64,000 nucleotides of DNA. It comes from Arcticibacter eurypsychrophilus. GTDB taxonomy: Bacteria > Bacteroidota > Bacteroidia > Sphingobacteriales > Sphingobacteriaceae. Each line of letters starts with the position of its first letter. Position 1 is the stretch's first letter. The notes beneath the pieces are model-generated. The model was not told where the DNA came from. It was given only the letters and a program-made list of their open reading frames with translations, and did not search any database. The translations under genes were made by a program, and so were the position numbers. The stretch spans positions 1-64,000 of the forward strand of contig NZ_MDFN01000029.1 of assembly GCF_001730525.1 (NCBI RefSeq), in the 5' to 3' direction. Shown piece after piece: positions 17,362 through 27,295 of this stretch.

Positions 17362-18615
17362 TTAATGAATCTTTAAGGTAAGCAAAGTGATATCATCCGA
17401 GTTCATTTTAGCCCCTTTTGACTCTTTTATATCTGTTAAAACGCTTTTATTGATCCGCTCGGCCGTTTGATGACTATGCTTAAAAACATACCCCACTAAA
17501 TCCTCCTCCAAAACGAATGCATCTTCTTCGAAGCTTTCAATAAGACCATCTGTATAATTAAAGATCAAAGAATTTTCCGGGATTATCTGCTTACCCTGAT
17601 GTACAAAAGGTAGCTCATCAAATACACCCAAAAGCGTAGTGCCTGTTTTCAAGAAAGAAATTTGATCCCCAATAATTAATACCGGTGCGTTATGGCCAGC
17701 ATTTATATATTCCATTTCCCTGCTTATAATATTATATCTACCCAGGAATAACGTAATGAAACGTTCGCCTTTTGTATTGTTTGTGACCACTGCATTTAAC
17801 TTGCGGATTACTTCACCCAGATCACGCTCCACAGAAGTCCAGGCACGCAGACTAGCTTGCAGATTGGCCATCAGCAACGCAGCCGACACTCCCTTTCCCG
17901 ACACATCAGCAATACACCAAAGAAATTCATTTTCATTCAGATGAATAAAATCGAAATAATCGCCACCAATATTTTCATGAGGCAGATAGGTCGCCGCAAT
18001 TTCATAAGCTCTACTCTTGGGTAATCTCAAGGGCACAAGCATATTCTGCACTTCACCTGCCAGTTCAATATCACGCTGAAGTCTTTCCCTTTGTACCCGC
18101 TCTCGAAATAGCTTCTTATTTTCTAAAGCCACCATTACAATATTAAGCAGGGTTTGAATATAGCTCAGCTCATGACTTAATAATTCCGGAACTGCATTAA
18201 AATCTCCAATCAGAACAAAGGCAAGCGTTGTATCATTATGCCTTACAGGAACATAATAATCATACTTTTTGAGATTTGGAATCTCATATTCAGCAAGGGC
18301 CGTGATGGCTTTGAGCGTAATAAGCTGTGAACACATTTTTTGAATACCTACAAAGCTATCATCAGGTTTACCAAAATGCGAAGCACAATCGAAATGATCT
18401 TCCTCTTTTACAAGGAGTAACATGCTGCCTACTTTAAGATTAACCTGAAGAATAATCTTAAGCATTTCAAAAAGTACCGAAGCCGAACTATTTTTATTAA
18501 TAGCCAGTGTAATTTCAAGTAATGAGTTCAATTCCGCCTGCCGCTTTAACAGCATTTGAACTAATTCGTTATCAGAGGGATTCTCAATATGCTTCACTTC
18601 TTCCAAAGTAGCCAT
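17362..18615 (-). CDS. GAF-SpoIIE type PP2C serine phosphatase
   Basis: A 417-residue signalling protein. An N-terminal coiled-coil and GAF-like domain (about 20-170) is followed by a PPM/SpoIIE phosphatase domain (about 200-415). The latter has the metal-binding acidic motifs GGDYFDF and ADVSGKGVSAALLMA and the late NYTDGLIE. The family (RsbU-like) dephosphorylates anti-sigma-factor antagonists or other partners in response to a sensed ligand. No RsbV or RsbW partner lies nearby, so the target is unknown. Confidence 0.9.
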   Translation of the reverse strand: MATLEEVKHIENPSDNELVQMLLKRQAELNSLLEITLAINKNSSASVLFEMLKIILQVNLKVGSMLLLVKEEDHFDCASHFGKPDDSFVGIQKMCSQLITLKAITALAEYEIPNLKKYDYYVPVRHNDTTLAFVLIGDFNAVPELLSHELSYIQTLLNIVMVALENKKLFRERVQRERLQRDIELAGEVQNMLVPLRLPKSRAYEIAATYLPHENIGGDYFDFIHLNENEFLWCIADVSGKGVSAALLMANLQASLRAWTSVERDLGEVIRKLNAVVTNNTKGERFITLFLGRYNIISREMEYINAGHNAPVLIIGDQISFLKTGTTLLGVFDELPFVHQGKQIIPENSLIFNYTDGLIESFEEDAFVLEEDLVGYVFKHSHQTAERINKSVLTDIKESKGAKMNSDDITLLTLKIH

Positions 18616-18680
18616 TATAAAGTTAAAAAATTAATCTTTACTCTCCTGATACACCAAGAAAGCTTAATATACATGAAATA

Positions 18681-19844
18681 CTAACGAACAAGTCTGTCTT
18701 TCCATATATATTTTCCTGAATTTCCCGCTATGCCAATGTAAATGATATAAATAACATGCACAACCGATAATAATGGAAGATATTTTAGAAGTTCTGTTCG
18801 ATGCGCAAACCGGGTAACAGGTTTTAGAAACAGCATTTCCGCCAGGGCCTTCAAAACCAAAGCCAGTAAAGCAGTAATCCAATTTCTCGAGTCAAAAAAC
18901 CCGGCAAGCATACTTACCAGCAGCATGACGTTAAAGAACCATATAGCCACACCTAATACCACAATCTTTTTATCCTTGTAACGGGTACTTTTAGATGCCC
19001 ATCTTTTACGCTGACTAATAAATTCCGACAAACTAGCTTTTGCGTCTGTAAATACGATTGCATCACTGGATTTGCAAAAACCGATACTTTCAGGGTAACG
19101 TGATGCTACCTTATGCAAAAAGAGTTCATCATCTCCCGAAGCAAGGTCGTCAATTCCTTTGAAACCACCCAATTCAACAAAAACCTCTTTCTTGTAGGCC
19201 AAATTAGCACCATTACATGTAGAGGGCATCTTATTCCCGATAGTTGAAGCGCCTAATCCGATCAGGTACAAAAACTCAAGGGTTTGTAACCTTTCAAAAA
19301 AACTTATCTCGTTTGCGTATACTACAGGTGAAGAAATCAACTTACTGCCCGTCTCTTCATAAAATCCTACAATCGCTTTTAACCAATACGGTTTCATCCT
19401 GCAATCCGCATCGGTCGTAATAATCAATTCACCAGTAGCCAGATTTATGGCCTCAGATATAGCCTTCTTTTTATACGAATTAAGCTTTTCCTTTTCATTT
19501 AACTTGATTAAACGTACTCCCCTATCCCGGTAACTTAAAATGATAGCTGAGGTTTGATCGCTTGAATGATCATCTACCACAATCAGCTCCCGTAAATCTG
19601 CGGGATATGACTGGGCCAGAATATTCTCAATCGTTAAAGCAATCTTATCTTCCTCATTCCTTGCTGCTATTAAGATACTCACTTTTGTTCGGGGAATTCC
19701 TTGAACCGAAACATAAGGAGGAATTGAAAGCCACCCTTTCCTAAGAAATAATATCGCTGAAACATACAAACATGTCAGCATCAGAGTTAAAAAACTAATT
19801 ACGAGCAGTACCAAAGAAATTAAGCTTAAAGACGAAACCAGCAC
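18681..19844 (-). CDS. Membrane glycosyltransferase, family 2
   Basis: A 387-residue GT-A glycosyltransferase. An N-terminal membrane segment (about 5-35) is followed by a GT2 domain with VDDHSSD and DADCRM (the metal-binding DxD type) and SQRKRW, the QxxRW motif of processive synthases. Two or three membrane helices lie at the C-terminus. It probably adds sugars to a lipid or surface polymer; the acceptor is unknown. ATG at 19844 overlaps the upstream gene by 50 bp; a start at 19781 would remove the overlap but shorten the first helix. Confidence 0.88.
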   Translation of the reverse strand: MLVSSLSLISLVLLVISFLTLMLTCLYVSAILFLRKGWLSIPPYVSVQGIPRTKVSILIAARNEEDKIALTIENILAQSYPADLRELIVVDDHSSDQTSAIILSYRDRGVRLIKLNEKEKLNSYKKKAISEAINLATGELIITTDADCRMKPYWLKAIVGFYEETGSKLISSPVVYANEISFFERLQTLEFLYLIGLGASTIGNKMPSTCNGANLAYKKEVFVELGGFKGIDDLASGDDELFLHKVASRYPESIGFCKSSDAIVFTDAKASLSEFISQRKRWASKSTRYKDKKIVVLGVAIWFFNVMLLVSMLAGFFDSRNWITALLALVLKALAEMLFLKPVTRFAHRTELLKYLPLLSVVHVIYIIYIGIAGNSGKYIWKDRLVR

Positions 19845-20769
19845 CTAAAATAGCCGGAATAATTAAATTAATAAACCAAATACAAGCAGTAGAGGCCATA
19901 ATTGCAACTTCGTGTTGTGTGATAAAACTAAAAAAATACGTGGCAGTCATGGCCCTTACTCCTACATCCAAGAGATCCAGGGAAGGTAGAGCTGATTGTA
20001 CAAAGAACAGGATAAAAATCATCATGACCATTCCTAAAATAGGAATTTCAGGAATAAGTAAGTGAATTACCAAACAATACTGCGAAGTAAAGACAATAAA
20101 TCGGGTCATCGCATAATTAAAAACGATCATCAAATCGCGCTTACTATACCGTGCCAGGATCATATAAAACTTTTTAAACTGCTTCAGGAAGGAAATTCTC
20201 GAGAGTAAACCAATGAGCCATTTGATGTTGAAATAGAATAGCAAAAAGAAGAGGGAAAAGACAATAACGACAGGAATAAGGGCATATAACAGCCATTTAT
20301 CAATCGGTATAAAGTTCCATATAAACCATAAAACGGCCACAGCACCTACTACATTGGTAATGACCATTTGGCCAACGGCCCCAACAGCCATGGCTATAGC
20401 ACCAAAAACGCGTTTGCGTGGTGTTAAGAAAAATATCCTGCCACCATACTCGCCAATTCGATTTGGTGTAAATATCGCCCATGTCAGACCGCAAAAAACT
20501 GACTCCACGGCTTTCAAGATACTAATTCGCTCTATATGCTGAACCAGAAACTTCCATTTTAAAGACTCAAGAAACCAGTTTAACAACATCAGTATAAACA
20601 AAGCTATCATCGCGCTATACACCTGCTTATCAGACAATTGATTTACAAGTCGCTTAAAATCGCTTAAGTTGGTGTTATGATTCAGCTTATATACAATAAA
20701 TATGGTCGCAAGAATCAGTACAGAACACTTGACAAGAATACTTATCGCTTTTTTGTTATTTAGATTCAA
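19795..20769 (-). CDS. UPF0104 / lysylphosphatidylglycerol-synthase-like membrane protein
   Basis: A 324-residue integral membrane protein with about eight hydrophobic segments, resembling the UPF0104 family (the flippase-like part of MprF/LPG synthase). The segment LTWAIFTPNRIGEYGGR carries the family's characteristic PxRxGE-like pattern. The soluble lysyl-transfer domain of MprF is absent. It is paired with the downstream glycosyltransferase (50-bp overlap), which suggests joint work on a membrane glycolipid, but the substrate is not shown by the sequence. Confidence 0.82.
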   Translation of the reverse strand: MNLNNKKAISILVKCSVLILATIFIVYKLNHNTNLSDFKRLVNQLSDKQVYSAMIALFILMLLNWFLESLKWKFLVQHIERISILKAVESVFCGLTWAIFTPNRIGEYGGRIFFLTPRKRVFGAIAMAVGAVGQMVITNVVGAVAVLWFIWNFIPIDKWLLYALIPVVIVFSLFFLLFYFNIKWLIGLLSRISFLKQFKKFYMILARYSKRDLMIVFNYAMTRFIVFTSQYCLVIHLLIPEIPILGMVMMIFILFFVQSALPSLDLLDVGVRAMTATYFFSFITQHEVAIMASTACIWFINLIIPAILGAGFVFKLNFFGTARN

Positions 20770-20852
20770 CTGTTTTGAAAGTTTGATACAATGTTACGGA
20801 AAAGTTAACAAGCCGTATATAAAGTTTGATTTTTCCATCGTAATATTGCCAG

Positions 20853-21422
20853 GTGTTAGAAAAAGAAAAATCCATAGAACGAGTGATCCTGGGAATAGAT
20901 CCGGGAACTGCAATTATGGGATACGGGTTGATTAAGGAAGTGAAGAGTAACATAGAGCTCATCAGCATGGGAGTAGTCAAGATGGATCATCTGGATGATC
21001 ATCCTTTAAAGCTGAAAAGAATCTTTGAAAAGACCATTTCTTTAATAGACCAGTATCATCCGGATTGTCTGGCTATTGAAGCCCCTTTTTATGGAAAAAA
21101 CATCCAGGTGATGCTCAAACTAGGACGCGCTCAGGGTATTGCCATAGCTGCGGCCCTGTCAAGAGACATCCCTATTTTTGAATATGCACCCCGAAAAATC
21201 AAACAGTCGATCACCGGAAATGGAAATGCCGCCAAAGAACAGGTCGCAGCCATGCTTCAAAGTTTATTAAAATTTACAGAAACCCCACAGTTTTTAGATG
21301 CCACGGACGGCCTCGCTGTAGCGGTATGCCATTCCTTTCAGCGAAACGCAAGTATACCGGGTAAAAAGTCTTATTCAGGATGGGAAGCTTTTGTAAAAGA
21401 TAATCCGGCAAGAAAGAAATAA
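20853..21422 (+). CDS. ruvC: Holliday junction endonuclease RuvC
   Basis: A 189-residue resolvase that cuts Holliday junctions, working with RuvAB; ruvA lies 32 kb away. The acidic catalytic residues are in VILGIDPGTAIMGYG, AIEAPFYGKN and DATDGLAVAVCH. The likely start is GTG at 20853, about 10 codons before the first beta strand; no ATG lies upstream in frame. It is divergent from the membrane protein gene on the left. Confidence 0.95.
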   Translation: MLEKEKSIERVILGIDPGTAIMGYGLIKEVKSNIELISMGVVKMDHLDDHPLKLKRIFEKTISLIDQYHPDCLAIEAPFYGKNIQVMLKLGRAQGIAIAAALSRDIPIFEYAPRKIKQSITGNGNAAKEQVAAMLQSLLKFTETPQFLDATDGLAVAVCHSFQRNASIPGKKSYSGWEAFVKDNPARKK

Positions 21423-21471
21423 CCTGTTGGATTTCGTTATGATCAATTTAAAAAACTATCTCCCATTAATT

Positions 21472-21870
21472 TCAGGGAATAAATTCAATTGCAATCTTTT
21501 TTGCAGTCATTTCCAGCTCTTCAGCAGAAGGACTGAGCTTAGGTAATGTAAAATCCAGATCCTGCATCGCGTTCATTGGCACCAGGTGGATATGTGTGTG
21601 AGGAACCTCCAGGCCCATCACAACCACCCCTACCCGTTTACAAACGATGGCTTTTTTAATACTAAGCGCTACTTTTTTAGCAAAAAGCTGTAGCCCGATA
21701 TAAGTCTCATCGTCCAGATCAAAAATATAATCCACCTCTTTTTTAGGGATCACCAATACATGACCCACTACAAGTGGATTAATATCTAAAAAGGCAAGGT
21801 AATGCTCGTCTTCAGCTACTTTATGCGAAGGAATTTCACCCAAGGCTATTTTTGAAAAAACAGATGCCAT
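21472..21870 (-). CDS. HIT family protein (HINT-like)
   Basis: A 132-residue histidine-triad protein with the signature HTHIHLVPM and the N-terminal pattern FSKIALGEIPSHKVAEDE. HINT proteins hydrolyse adenosine phosphoramidates and similar nucleotidyl bonds. It begins 2 bp after greA, so the two form an operon. The exact substrate is unknown. Confidence 0.93.
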   Translation of the reverse strand: MASVFSKIALGEIPSHKVAEDEHYLAFLDINPLVVGHVLVIPKKEVDYIFDLDDETYIGLQLFAKKVALSIKKAIVCKRVGVVVMGLEVPHTHIHLVPMNAMQDLDFTLPKLSPSAEELEMTAKKIAIEFIP

Positions 21871-21872
21871 AA

Positions 21873-22346
21873 TTATCTTGATATTTCGAGAACTTCAAAC
21901 TCCACTTTTCCGGCAGGAACATCAATTTCCACTTTATCTCCTACAGACTTCCCAAAAAGACCTTTTGCGATAGGTGATTTCACAGAGATTTTGCCCGACT
22001 TTAAATCGGCCTCTGTTTCCGAAACCAGCTGATACTGCATCACACTTCCATTTTTGGTATTCCGGATCTTCACAATAGAAAGAGCCAGCACTTTTGAAGT
22101 ATCCAGCTTAGATTCATCAATTAAGCGAGCATTCGCATAAACACCTTCCAGCTTAGAAATCTTCGCTTCATGATGACCCTGCGCTTCTTTAGCCGCATCA
22201 TATTCTGCGTTTTCTGAAAGATCTCCCTTATCCCGCGCTTCAGCTATTGCCTTTGCAATCTGGTAACGACCTTCTGTCTTTAAAAAATGAAGCTCCTTTT
22301 TTAGGTTTTCTAATCCTTCCTTAGAATAGTATATTAATTCTGACAT
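21873..22346 (-). CDS. greA: Transcription elongation factor GreA
   Basis: A 157-residue GreA that rescues backtracked RNA polymerase by stimulating transcript cleavage. The N-terminal coiled coil (about 1-75) carries the acidic tip and GDLSENAEYDAAKEAQ; the C-terminal FKBP-like domain follows with SPIAKGLFGKSVGD. Length is standard. It is separated from dxs upstream by a terminator-like hairpin. Confidence 0.96.
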   Translation of the reverse strand: MSELIYYSKEGLENLKKELHFLKTEGRYQIAKAIAEARDKGDLSENAEYDAAKEAQGHHEAKISKLEGVYANARLIDESKLDTSKVLALSIVKIRNTKNGSVMQYQLVSETEADLKSGKISVKSPIAKGLFGKSVGDKVEIDVPAGKVEFEVLEISR

Positions 22347-22369
22347 TATCTTTTTGTTTAAAACCGTAT

Positions 22370-22417
22370 AAAAAAAGACAAGACCACACCTGCAGTAAAG
22401 CCGATATAGTCTTGTCT
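22370..22417 (-). terminator. Terminator-like hairpin between dxs and greA
   Basis: On the minus strand AGACAAGAC and GTCTTGTCT form a 9-bp stem around a long 24-nt loop, followed by seven T. It most likely ends the dxs transcript. The long loop also leaves room for an attenuation role in front of greA. Confidence 0.7.
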
Positions 22418-22493
22418 ATTAATAATACGAATATATATTTACATTATTACAATTGCAAATTAGGTTTAATTCTTAAATGAAAATCACAAACAG

Positions 22494-24422
22494 TTAACAA
22501 GCCATACTATCAGTAATTATCCCAATAGCCAGCTTTTTTATTGTCGCCACAATTGAAGCAGCATCATACCCACATTCTGCCCATAGTTCCTTTTGTTCCC
22601 CATGTTCAATAAACTGATCAGGAATACCTAAGCGAATAACCGTAGCGGAATAATGATGATCCGCCATAAATTCCAGCACGGCAGTACCCATTCCCCCCTG
22701 CTTGCATCCATCTTCTATGGTTACGATTTTTTTATATTTTGAAAACACTTCATGAAGCAACTCTTCGTCAATAGGCTTTACAAAACGCATATCATAATGA
22801 GCCGGATTTATACCTTCGGCAGAAAGCTCCAGTCTTGCTTTAACAGCTTCATTTCCAATATGCCCAATAGTAAGGATGGCTACCTCTTCGCCATCACAAA
22901 GCTTCCTTCCTTTTCCAATCGGAATCGCCCTCATCGGCTGACGCCAATGCTGCATTACGCCATTCCCTCTTGGATAACGAATAGAAAAAGGCCCCATATC
23001 GTCCTGCTGTGCCGTGTACATTAAATTACGCAACTCCTCTTCGTTCATGGGTGCAGATACGATCATATTAGGAATGCACCTCATGTAAGCCAAATCAAAC
23101 GCCCCATGATGTGTAGCCCCATCCGCACCTGCCAAACCTGCCCTGTCCAGACAAAACACTACATTTAATTTTTGTATAGCAACATCATGGATCACCTGAT
23201 CATAAGCCCTTTGCATAAAACTAGAATAGATATTACAAAAAGGCAACATCCCCTGAGTAGCAAGTCCCGCCGAGAATGTAACAGCATGTTGTTCCGCTAT
23301 TCCTACATCAAATGCCCGCTTTGGCATTGCTTTCATCATAATATTCAAAGAACTGCCACTTGGCATAGCTGGAGTAACACCCATAATCTTTGGATTAACC
23401 TCTGCAAGCTCTACAAGAGTAAGTCCAAAAACATCCTGATATTTAGGAGGTTGTGGTTTATCATTACCCGACTTGGTTATTTCACCGGTAATTTTATCAA
23501 ACAGTCCCGGCGCATGCCACTTCGTTTGATCCTTTTCTGCCAGTGCATATCCCTTTCCTTTCACCGTTACACAATGAAGTATTTTCGGTCCCGGGATATT
23601 CTTTAAATCTTTTAATACTTTAACAAGTTGTTTAATATCGTGACCATCAATAGGACCAAAATATCTAAAATTAAGTGCTTCAAAAAGGTTGCTCTCTTTC
23701 AAAAGAGTACCTTTAATACTCTTCTCAATTTTTTTAATCGTCTTATGCGCATTAGGCCCAAGTTCTGATATTTTACCAAGAACATGCGATATGTCATCCC
23801 TGAATCTATTGTAAGGTCTTGAGGTTGCAATCCTGGTCAGATATTCTTTCAAAGCACCTACATTTGGATCAATAGACATGCAGTTATCATTCAGGATCAC
23901 CAAAAGATTGGTATTTTCAATCCCGGCATGGTTCAGCGCTTCAAAAGCCAAACCGGCTGTCATTGCACCATCACCAATTACAGCTACGTGCTGACGATCG
24001 GTTTCCCCTTTATAATGCGATGCGACTGCCATTCCCAAAGCTGCGGAAATAGAGGTAGACGAATGCCCGACACCAAAAGTATCGTATTCACTCTCTGCCC
24101 GCTTAGGAAAACCGCTTATTCCCTTATAAAGTCTGTTGGTATGAAACATGGGTCTGCGGCCAGTCAGTATTTTATGCCCGTATGCTTGATGTCCCACGTC
24201 CCAAACTAGCTGGTCATAAGGCGTATTTAAAACATAGTGTAAGGCTACAGAGAGCTCAACTACGCCTAAACTAGCACCAAAATGTCCTCCGTTTACCGAT
24301 ACAACATCAATAATATACTGACGCAATTCCTGTGATACCTGCTCTAATTCACTTTCGTTAAGTAATTTTAAATCAGACGGATAATTTATTTTATCAAGTA
24401 GCTCCCCAGACTTTACTTCCAT
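22494..24422 (-). CDS. dxs: 1-deoxy-D-xylulose-5-phosphate synthase
   Basis: A 642-residue thiamine diphosphate enzyme that condenses pyruvate and glyceraldehyde-3-phosphate, the entry to the MEP isoprenoid pathway. The ThDP motif [18 protein letters not shown], then [11 protein letters not shown], the transketolase-like [13 protein letters not shown] and [15 protein letters not shown] are all present. Length is typical. It is divergent from scpA. Confidence 0.97.
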   Translation of the reverse strand: MEVKSGELLDKINYPSDLKLLNESELEQVSQELRQYIIDVVSVNGGHFGASLGVVELSVALHYVLNTPYDQLVWDVGHQAYGHKILTGRRPMFHTNRLYKGISGFPKRAESEYDTFGVGHSSTSISAALGMAVASHYKGETDRQHVAVIGDGAMTAGLAFEALNHAGIENTNLLVILNDNCMSIDPNVGALKEYLTRIATSRPYNRFRDDISHVLGKISELGPNAHKTIKKIEKSIKGTLLKESNLFEALNFRYFGPIDGHDIKQLVKVLKDLKNIPGPKILHCVTVKGKGYALAEKDQTKWHAPGLFDKITGEITKSGNDKPQPPKYQDVFGLTLVELAEVNPKIMGVTPAMPSGSSLNIMMKAMPKRAFDVGIAEQHAVTFSAGLATQGMLPFCNIYSSFMQRAYDQVIHDVAIQKLNVVFCLDRAGLAGADGATHHGAFDLAYMRCIPNMIVSAPMNEEELRNLMYTAQQDDMGPFSIRYPRGNGVMQHWRQPMRAIPIGKGRKLCDGEEVAILTIGHIGNEAVKARLELSAEGINPAHYDMRFVKPIDEELLHEVFSKYKKIVTIEDGCKQGGMGTAVLEFMADHHYSATVIRLGIPDQFIEHGEQKELWAECGYDAASIVATIKKLAIGIITDSMAC

Positions 24423-24527
24423 ACAGTAATAGCATAAAAAAATTCAGACGACAAAGTAACTCAATATTATTAATAAATTATTGCCCTAAGCTGTTTTATT
24501 TATAATTTACAGATCAAATTAAATCTT

Positions 24528-24535
24528 TATTTTTG
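24528..24535 (+). promoter_or_regulatory. Promoter -7 element, TATTTTTG, for scpA
   Basis: An exact TAnnTTTG match. The predicted start, about 24540, lies at the GTG codon at 24542, implying a leaderless or nearly leaderless mRNA. A TTTA at 24506-24509 could serve as a weak -33. Confidence 0.45.
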
Positions 24536-24541
24536 AATGTT

Positions 24542-25321
24542 GTGAAAGATCAGGATACTTATGGAATTAGATTGCCCCAGTTCGAAGGCCCATTTGACCT
24601 CTTGCTGTTTTTTATCGAGCGCGATGAGCTCGATATACATGAGATCGCTATAGCAAAAATTACAGATGATTTTTTATCTTACATGTTAAAAATGAACGCT
24701 TTGAACATAGAGTTAGCCAGCGAATTTATATTTGTTGCCGCTACCCTTATGCGCATAAAATCCAAGACGCTTTTACCACGACATGAGCCGGATGAGGATG
24801 GAAACGAACTGAATACGCGCCGCGATCTGATCCAAAAGCTGATCGATTACAAGCATTTCAAACAGATCTCCGAAAAGATGTACCTGCTCGAAGAGTCCCG
24901 GACGCACATATCAAGACGAGGAAATATTTTAGCCGATCTCTCCCTGATCACAGAAAAGGCAGAGCCGGCAGAAGAACTTTCATCGCTGGGCCTATACAAG
25001 CTGCTGATTATATATAAAAAAGTACTGGCAAAATATCAGACAAAAAACACACATGTAGTACATACAGTTGCTCCATACCCCTATACGATAGCACAGCAAA
25101 AAAAAGTCATTGCCGAGCTGCTGCAAATAAACAAACAAATAGACTTTTCGGACATGAAAAAGCATTCCGCTAACAAAGTTCAGTTTGTTTACAATTTTCT
25201 TGCGGTACTCGAAATGCTTCAACAACAGTTAATTTCCATTCAAACAGGATCACTATTTAATGATTTCAGGATAACAGGTACAACTTTCCCTGAAAATAAT
25301 ATACAATTAAACAATATATAA
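24542..25321 (+). CDS. scpA: Segregation and condensation protein ScpA
   Basis: A kleisin subunit that bridges SMC heads with ScpB in chromosome condensation. The N-terminal stretch [21 protein letters not shown] is the family signature, and the C-terminal winged-helix region includes [16 protein letters not shown]. There is no ATG: GTG at 24542 is chosen because the alternative TTG at 24533 lies inside a promoter-like element. The stop is fused to the glyA start as TAATG. scpB is not in the window. Confidence 0.92.
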   Translation: MKDQDTYGIRLPQFEGPFDLLLFFIERDELDIHEIAIAKITDDFLSYMLKMNALNIELASEFIFVAATLMRIKSKTLLPRHEPDEDGNELNTRRDLIQKLIDYKHFKQISEKMYLLEESRTHISRRGNILADLSLITEKAEPAEELSSLGLYKLLIIYKKVLAKYQTKNTHVVHTVAPYPYTIAQQKKVIAELLQINKQIDFSDMKKHSANKVQFVYNFLAVLEMLQQQLISIQTGSLFNDFRITGTTFPENNIQLNNI

Positions 25322-26592
25322 TGAACAGAGACAACGTAGTTTTCAAACTCATTGATGAAGAGCAGGAACGACAGGAAAGCGGTATTGAACTTATTGCATC
25401 CGAAAATTTTGTAAGCAAGCAAGTGATGGAGGCAGCAGGTTCTGTTCTTACCAACAAATACGCCGAAGGGTTACCAGGAAAACGCTATTACGGCGGTTGC
25501 GAAGTTGTAGATGAGATTGAAACTATTGCCATTGAACGCGCAAAAAAACTATTTAATGCAGAATGGGCCAATGTTCAGCCACATTCAGGCGCTCAGGCGA
25601 ATGCTGCAGTATTACTTGCTGTTTTGCAACCAGGAGATAAGATTCTTGGATTTGACCTATCGCACGGTGGACATCTGACTCATGGTTCTCCAGTTAACTT
25701 TTCTGGTAAAATATACACCCCTTTCTTTTATGGTGTAGAAAAAGAAACCGGACGAATTGACTACAAAAAGCTGGAAGAAGTTGCCTTAGCCGAAAAACCA
25801 AAGCTGATTATCTGCGGTGCTTCTGCTTATTCCAGAGATTGGGATTATAAATTTATTCGTTCTGTAGCGGATAAGATCGGTGCATTAGTTTTAGCTGATA
25901 TCTCCCATCCAGCAGGATTTATTGCACGTGGATTGCTTGACAACCCACTTCCATATTGTCATATCGTTACCACTACCACGCATAAAACATTGAGAGGTCC
26001 CCGTGGAGGTCTGATATTATTGGGTAAAGATTTTAACAATCCTTTCGGAATAAAAACACCTAAAGGCGAAATACGCAAAATGTCATCCCTGCTTGATATG
26101 GCTGTTTTCCCGGGCACACAAGGTGGACCCTTGGAACACATTATAGCAGCAAAAGCAATAGCCTTTGGCGAAGCTTTAAGCGATGAATATTTGGAATATA
26201 TCACTCAGGTTAAGAAAAATGCTGCTGCAATGGCCAAAGCATTTGTTGCCCGTGATTACCAGATCATATCAGGTGGCACAGATAATCACATGATGCTGAT
26301 TGACCTTCGGAATAAAAATATTACTGGAAAACTTGCTGAAGCTGCACTTCAACAAGCCGATATCACCGTAAATAAAAATATGGTACCTTTCGATGATAAA
26401 TCACCATTTGTCACTTCAGGGATTCGTGTGGGTACTGCTGCAATTACAACACGTGGTTTTAAAGAGGAACAAATGGAGACTATTGTAGACTTTATTGATG
26501 CGGTACTATCAGACCCTGAAAATCAGGAAAGTTTGAAGCTAATCAACGCTAAGGTTAAAACAATGGTAGCTGATTATCCTTTATATAAATAA
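25321..26592 (+). CDS. glyA: Serine hydroxymethyltransferase
   Basis: A 423-residue PLP enzyme that interconverts serine and glycine and charges tetrahydrofolate with a one-carbon unit, feeding MetF and the glycine cleavage system. The PLP lysine lies in [36 protein letters not shown] and [11 protein letters not shown] are conserved. Coupled to scpA by a one-base overlap. Confidence 0.97.
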   Translation: MNRDNVVFKLIDEEQERQESGIELIASENFVSKQVMEAAGSVLTNKYAEGLPGKRYYGGCEVVDEIETIAIERAKKLFNAEWANVQPHSGAQANAAVLLAVLQPGDKILGFDLSHGGHLTHGSPVNFSGKIYTPFFYGVEKETGRIDYKKLEEVALAEKPKLIICGASAYSRDWDYKFIRSVADKIGALVLADISHPAGFIARGLLDNPLPYCHIVTTTTHKTLRGPRGGLILLGKDFNNPFGIKTPKGEIRKMSSLLDMAVFPGTQGGPLEHIIAAKAIAFGEALSDEYLEYITQVKKNAAAMAKAFVARDYQIISGGTDNHMMLIDLRNKNITGKLAEAALQQADITVNKNMVPFDDKSPFVTSGIRVGTAAITTRGFKEEQMETIVDFIDAVLSDPENQESLKLINAKVKTMVADYPLYK

Positions 26593-26617
26593 TAAAGATT
26601 TAGCAACATCGCTCATA

Positions 26618-27028
26618 ATGAATTCAGAACTTCCATTAACAGGTAAGATCCTCGTTGTCGAAGACAACGAAATTAATAGATTTTTGGTTAACAAACTACT
26701 GAGCACATGGGGTATTCATGTAGAATTTGCCGAGAATGGCCAGGTTGCTGTTGAAAAGGTGACAAGCAGACCTTACGACGTTGTTTTGATGGATGTGCAC
26801 ATGCCTGTTATGGATGGATTTGAAGCTGCGCGAACAATCAGATGTTACAATAAGGGCCAGTTTAAAAGCCTTCCTATAATAGCTTTAACAGCCTCTGTGA
26901 TGCAGAATGATCTGGATGAAATTATGTTGTCGGGTATGAATGGGTACATCATTAAACCTTTTGTACAAGCTGAATTAAGGCTTAAGATCTCAGACCTTTT
27001 GAATAATGCTGCTTTAAATAAGAACTAA
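26618..27028 (+). CDS. Single-domain response regulator (CheY-like)
   Basis: A 136-residue receiver domain with no output domain. The phosphorylation aspartate is in VVLMDVHMPVMDGFEA; the acidic pocket (VVEDNE), the conserved Thr (ALTAS) and Lys (IIKPF) are all present. The LMDVHMPVMDG sequence is typical of receivers paired with hybrid histidine kinases. No kinase is nearby. It follows glyA by 25 bp and may share its transcript. Confidence 0.93.
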   Translation: MNSELPLTGKILVVEDNEINRFLVNKLLSTWGIHVEFAENGQVAVEKVTSRPYDVVLMDVHMPVMDGFEAARTIRCYNKGQFKSLPIIALTASVMQNDLDEIMLSGMNGYIIKPFVQAELRLKISDLLNNAALNKN

Positions 27029-27072
27029 AGAAGAAAAAGCCGGGAACCGATATGGTTTCCGACTTCTTCTAT
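27029..27072 (+). terminator. Terminator after the response regulator gene
   Basis: An imperfect hairpin with arms AGAAGAA...GCCGGGAACC and GGTTTCCGAC...TTCTTCT, followed by a short T/A stretch. The T-run is poor, so confidence is moderate. Confidence 0.5.
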
Positions 27073-27184
27073 CTAAATTAACGCTCTCATATACTTATAC
27101 GACGAAAAAGTGTTTATGTTACATTAATATTGTTTTATTTATTTTAAAATATATTATTCGTATTTTTAATATAGTGATCATCTT

Positions 27185-27262
27185 AATTATCAGGCAGATT
27201 ACCCGGACCTAAGTCGCACATCCTCCGCACCTTGTCCGCTCGCCAAGCAACTCAGCTGAATT
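27185..27262. other. GC-rich island in an AT-rich gap
   Basis: About 70 bp of markedly higher GC inside a 267-bp gap. A hairpin CGGAC-(CT)-AAG...CTT-GTCCG (27204-27238) can form. On the minus strand GGAGG directly precedes an ATG opening a 12-codon frame (MCDLGPGNLPDN). It could be a dispersed intergenic repeat or a structured RNA. The flanks of the gap show nothing else. Confidence 0.4.
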
Positions 27263-27295
27263 TAATATCATAATTAATTCAAATAAAAATAAATA

